Shown here: positions 46,828 through 64,000 of the stretch, piece after piece
Numbering within the stretch: the stretch's first letter is position 1
Layout of the letters: each line of letters starts with the position of its first letter
Assembly: GCA_036172665.1 (NCBI GenBank)
Contig: CM069876.1
Coordinates: 37,727,001-37,791,000, forward strand
Length of the DNA: 64,000 nucleotides
Reading direction: 5' to 3'
Source of the DNA: Prosopocoilus inquinatus
Lineage: Eukaryota > Arthropoda > Insecta > Coleoptera > Lucanidae
Translations under genes and position numbers: made by a program
The notes under the pieces: generated by a model
Seen by the model: the letters and a program-made list of their open reading frames with translations, nothing else
What the model was told of the DNA's origin: nothing
Database searches by the model: none

Positions 46828-47371
46828 CGTGATTTATTAATGATGGAACAGTGATGTGAATGTTTATTAGATAGACTTCATATTGGTCTTACTGTACAGT
46901 TGTGTATATTTGGCTAAGATTGTGCTTTGTATTCGGACACTAATTTAGTAATATCATAGGACCTGTTTGCTTTCTAAGTATTTTATTTAAAATTTTATTT
47001 GACATTTTTCCAATCTCTTCGTTACATATAGTAAGCTAAATGTTACTTTTAAAGAAAAATTAGCCCTAGTTTGTCCTTCATGAAAAGTAACGGCTTTTAT
47101 AATTCACTTATTGCATTTAACCCCCCATTCTCCACTTGTACTATACATCTCTTTTTTTCCTCCTTTTTAAATCATCAACGCTGTACAGAAAAACACACAT
47201 GTCTAAGTGGACCTTTTAATTAATTTATTGTCATCTTTATCCGATGTTATTGATTAAATTATTATTTTGTACACACCTATTAATTAGTAAGGGTCATGAA
47301 ATTATTTCTACATTGTAAGACACTAAAATTTTTTATTAAGAATGGATTTACAAATCCCATTTGTAAAACGC

Positions 47372-47377
47372 AATAAA
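47372..47377 (+). terminator. Poly(A) signal of the USP36-like gene
   Basis: This AATAAA lies about 545 bp after the stop codon at 46827, in an AT-rich 3' UTR that faces the convergent THUMPD1 gene. Confidence 0.55.
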
Positions 47378-47731
47378 GTGTTCTTAAACATGAATTTTAT
47401 ATTCAGATGCTATTGTTTACCTCGTCATCTACAACTTTATTCCTAGTATTATTTTTGTTCTTTATAAATGAAATTTTATTTTGAAATATCTTAGAAATAT
47501 GCAAAAATATATAAACATTTTTCTACGTGTTTTATTTATTAAGTCTGAACCTGTGTAATTAATTTGAATCCTTTACGGTCACTAGCCAAAATTTCAATTT
47601 TTTTAAATAGAAGATTAAAATAAACGCAACTTCAATGCTAAACATTTATTTATAATGCATTGTTGATTTTATACCCAGTTATGAAATTTAGCTGCTTCTT
47701 CCTTTATAACTTGCTCTGCTTATTTTGCTTC

Positions 47732-47737
47732 TTTATT
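47732..47737 (-). terminator. Poly(A) signal of THUMPD1
   Basis: On the minus strand AATAAA lies about 25 bp downstream of the THUMPD1 stop codon, predicting a very short 3' UTR. Confidence 0.6.
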
Positions 47738-47761
47738 CTTCGCCTTTTCTGCAGTGCTCAA

Positions 47762-48832
47762 TTAATTACTCTGTATTTCTGTACTGCCCACTTCATTATT
47801 CTCTACTTCTGTCTTACTGCTCACTTCATTACTCTCTACTTCTGCACTGCTGCTTACTTCATTACTCTCTACTTCTGTCCTGTTGCTTACTTCATTACTC
47901 TCTACTTCTGTCCTGCTGCTTATTTCATTACTCTCTACTTCTCTCCCATTGCTCTGTTCATTATTCTCTGCTTCTGTCCTGTTGCTGACTTCATTCCCCT
48001 CTACTTCTGTCCTGCCCACTTCCTCTGCTTTAGATACTTCCTTACTTTCAACTTTATCATCACCATTGCTTGCTTCCTTTTCTTCTTGGCAAATCAAATG
48101 CAAATTATACTTTTTATACTTAAAATAATCAGGCACAACTGCCAAAAAAGCAACACCCCTAATAACTTCGACAACCACAGAAATTTCTGGGTTTTTCAAG
48201 TCGACTTTGTGTTGACCATTCTGTTTACTAATCAAATCAGCGATTTCTCGAATCACGACATCCCTGGATAAACTATTATTATTTCTGTGATTGAACACGA
48301 TCGAGAATGATTTCGCCCCGTCTGTGAAATGTTTCTTGGCGAGTGGCTCGAAAGCCTTCTTCACGTCGTCCATGTATGCCTTGCACGTGACTTCAACGGG
48401 GATTAAACGTAATAAAAAGCGAGCTTGCTCCAGCTTGGTGCTGCTTATATCAGTTACTATAGCCTGAGCCAGTTCTACTGGATTATCTACGGTGGTTTGT
48501 ATGAAGAGAAAGTTCTTGGCACCGGAATCGATGTGCTGGAATCTTCTTTCCCCTTCATGCTTCAACGCCTCCATTTCACGCTTGAAGTCATCGTCGATGT
48601 CTCCCCGACGGGCTTCTGGTTCGTTCTCTTTGCTTGGCTCGGCCCCATAAAGCAGTTCCGCATATTTATTCAGGATGTTGTAGGACTCTCTGATGCATTC
48701 TTTTTCACGGTTGTTACAGCTGCACAGAAAGCCTTTTAGCCCCGGAATGAGGGCGTGTTTCCTGGGCTTCTTGTTAGTACTAGAGGAATTGTGTGAATAG
48801 TACGGTTTTCGACGTTTTGCAGATTGTTCCAT
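47762..48832 (-). CDS. Thumpd1: THUMP domain-containing protein 1 (tRNA acetylation adaptor)
   Basis: A single exon encodes 356 residues. The N-terminus is basic (MEQSAKRRK). The sequence GLKGFLCSCNNREKECIRES is the THUMPD1/Tan1 N-terminal signature, and residues ~150-250 form the THUMP RNA-binding domain, including the conserved segment VVVEVIRGVAFLAVVPDYFKYKKYNL. Family role: THUMPD1/Tan1 brings tRNA-Ser and tRNA-Leu to the acetyltransferase NAT10/Kre33 for N4-acetylcytidine at position 12. Residues 276-356 are an unusual acidic tail of seven 11-residue repeats (type EVESNEVSNRT), encoded by a 33-bp minisatellite; this tail is not part of the family core. The gene is divergent from NDUFV2, with start codons ~410 bp apart. 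Confidence 0.93.
   Translation of the reverse strand: MEQSAKRRKPYYSHNSSSTNKKPRKHALIPGLKGFLCSCNNREKECIRESYNILNKYAELLYGAEPSKENEPEARRGDIDDDFKREMEALKHEGERRFQHIDSGAKNFLFIQTTVDNPVELAQAIVTDISSTKLEQARFLLRLIPVEVTCKAYMDDVKKAFEPLAKKHFTDGAKSFSIVFNHRNNNSLSRDVVIREIADLISKQNGQHKVDLKNPEISVVVEVIRGVAFLAVVPDYFKYKKYNLHLICQEEKEASNGDDKVESKEVSKAEEVGRTEVEGNEVSNRTEAENNEQSNGREVESNEISSRTEVESNEVSNRTEVESNEVSSSAEVESNEVSSKTEVENNEVGSTEIQSN
47765..48007 (-). repeat. 33-bp coding minisatellite in THUMPD1
   Basis: About seven tandem 33-bp units encode the 11-residue repeats of the THUMPD1 tail. All units keep the reading frame and vary by point changes; the last unit is one codon short. Confidence 0.9.
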
Positions 48833-49241
48833 TTTGTGAAGGTTATGTCTGCGAAGTACAGAGTTTGCTTAAAAACTGAGAGATTTTTGTAAGTGCATTG
48901 TGTAGGATTTACTTTCACGTGTAATTTACCACATTTTCAAAAAGTTTTAAATAAATTGTTTAAATTGTCTTTCAATGTCACCAACCTTGTGTGAATGATA
49001 GAAGTGGAATCGTGGCAGAATTCAATCTGCACTAAAATTTATTTTTTGTTATATTCTGAATTGTCTTTTATTATTTATAGTTATTAAAAAATAGATTTCT
49101 TTTTATGAATATAAAAAGAATTGTCAGCTTGAGGGATTTCTTTTCTTCTATGCCATTGATGCGATGGCAGCATTGAATTCAGTAGTTGGCCAACCTGGTC
49201 AAATATCAAAATAAATTTCATTTTCTCAAGAAATTTAGAAA
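48833..49241. promoter_or_regulatory. Divergent promoter between THUMPD1 and NDUFV2
   Basis: The 409 bp between the two start codons must hold both 5' UTRs and promoters. It is AT-rich and I see no transposon in it. No TATA box or initiator can be assigned with confidence. Confidence 0.6.
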
Positions 49242-50489
<1,248 letters not shown>

Positions 50490-51370
50490 ATATTGTAAAT
50501 TCTGAGTAAAATTAAATTAATTTGAAATCGTATTTCGATTAGCCCCTTTTCTGAACGGTATAGAGAGCTCAGAATAGATCACTTTAATTACTAAAAGTTG
50601 CTTCTCAGTCTAATCTCATAAAAGTTACATTATAATTTTTAAAGGTAATTCAATTTTTCTCCACAATTTACTTGTTTTAATGCAAAAGTCAGAGTGAAAT
50701 TAATCGAAGAACTATAAATTTGAATGCAAATTTGTTCTCTAGAAATAGAAACTTGTTTTAAATATTAAAAAAAATTTAATTGCAAAAGTCAGAGTGAAAA
50801 TTAATTGAAGAACTATAAATTTGAATGCAAATTTGTTCTCTAGAAATAGAAACTTTTTAAATATTAAAAAAATTAGGAGAATTACATCATTTAAGTAAAT
50901 TGTGAAAAACTATCACGTTAAAAAAAAAATTCAATATAGGCAACCATACAAGCGGCTGTGTTCATTGAATTGCCTATTCTACGATTTACTGTTTTCTGAA
51001 AAATCTTTTATTTTTCAACGACTAATAATAAGTAATTCAACAATTTTTCCACAAAACACGTCATGATGAAGAATAAATACTAATACTAATTTTGGTACAT
51101 CTACTATTTCTGTTTTGAAATCATAAAAAAAATGTTTAAACATAAAAATTAGGAAAGTTGCTTAATTGAGGGCTATTTTTGAATAAATGCAATTTAATTT
51201 AGTTGAAGTTTATTAAATAAAAACGAGACTGCACTTTACAAAAAGGAAAAATTATACTAAATTACACTTAATAAATACACTTAAAATAACGGTTTAAATT
51301 TAAAATATTCTACTTAAGAACTTTAAACCAAAGAATTAAATTAAAATAACGCTACGCAACGTACTCACAA
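50490..51370. other. Convergent intergenic region between NDUFV2 and TGS1
   Basis: Holds both 3' UTRs. Two tandem ~100-bp copies at 50682-50781 and 50782-50878 share TGCAAAAGTCAGAGTGAAA, followed by a TAGGCAACC...TTGCCTA repeat. Confidence 0.65.
51209..51214 (-). terminator. Candidate poly(A) signal of TGS1
   Basis: This minus-strand AATAAA lies about 160 bp beyond the TGS1 stop codon. Confidence 0.45.
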
Positions 51371-63762
<12,392 letters not shown>

Positions 63763-64000
63763 AGTAAAACTTACGTGCTAATTATAAAAACTAAAAACAC
63801 ATAATTTAATACAAAAAAGCTAGGACTTCTAAGAAGGAACAACGCTTGTGTCACATCATAAATACGTCAGTGCGTTGTGTTGGTACCCCTTGGGGAATAT
63901 TCACTTCATTGATCCGATTTCTTGACATTTACCATTAAAATTAATCATGTTGCAAAGAGAAACAATTATTTTAATAATGAAGTATGCAAATTACTCATTC
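63763..64000 (-). promoter_or_regulatory. TGS1 upstream region
   Basis: This is sequence upstream of the TGS1 start codon up to the window edge, AT-rich, presumably 5' UTR and promoter. No other gene is visible in it. Confidence 0.4.

Overview
This is eukaryotic nuclear DNA, AT-rich, with split genes, GT-AG introns and many non-autonomous transposable elements. The six protein-coding genes read as insect orthologues. A beetle is my best guess from the overall look, but the order cannot be fixed from the sequence alone.

Layout. (1) 5.5-33.8 kb, + strand: 13 exons of a BAIAP3/Munc13-4 family C2-MUN vesicle-priming protein; its 5' end probably lies left of the window. Its introns (up to 11.6 kb) are packed with hAT elements, palindromic MITEs, two tandem arrays and one copy of a ribozyme-bearing element. 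(2) 33.8-40.5 kb: intergenic, with palindromic elements including a foldback element carrying hammerhead-like motifs. (3) 40.5-46.8 kb, +: a USP36/scrawny ubiquitin protease, 6 exons. (4) 47.8-48.8 kb, -: a single-exon THUMPD1 (tRNA acetylation adaptor). It shares a ~0.4 kb divergent promoter with (5) NDUFV2, the 24 kDa subunit of complex I (49.2-50.5 kb, +, 6 exons). (6) 51.4-63.8 kb, -: TGS1, the snRNA/snoRNA cap hypermethylase, 8 exons. (7) 61.8-63.5 kb, -: an intronless greatwall (MASTL) kinase lying wholly inside TGS1 intron 1, on the same strand.

The most interesting signal is a 312-bp tandemly repeated element present in an intron of the BAIAP3-like gene (19,448-20,534) and in an intron of TGS1 (53,131-54,600). 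Each monomer carries what folds by eye into a complete type-I hammerhead ribozyme: CTGAAGA and GAAA core, a 5-bp stem II, a 7-bp stem I with an 18-bp extension, a palindromic stem III and a GTC cleavage triplet. Both loci have the same two termini, the same inverted architecture and 10-12 bp target-site duplications, and in both the longer arm is sense to the host gene. This looks like a retrozyme-type mobile element. More decayed hammerhead-like motifs occur at about 1.7, 4.1, 38.5, 38.85 and 45.0 kb.

Housekeeping functions are mixed: RNA modification and nucleolar function (TGS1, THUMPD1, USP36), respiration (NDUFV2), mitotic entry (greatwall) and exocytosis (BAIAP3-like). I see no shared pathway beyond the divergent promoter pair and the nested gene.
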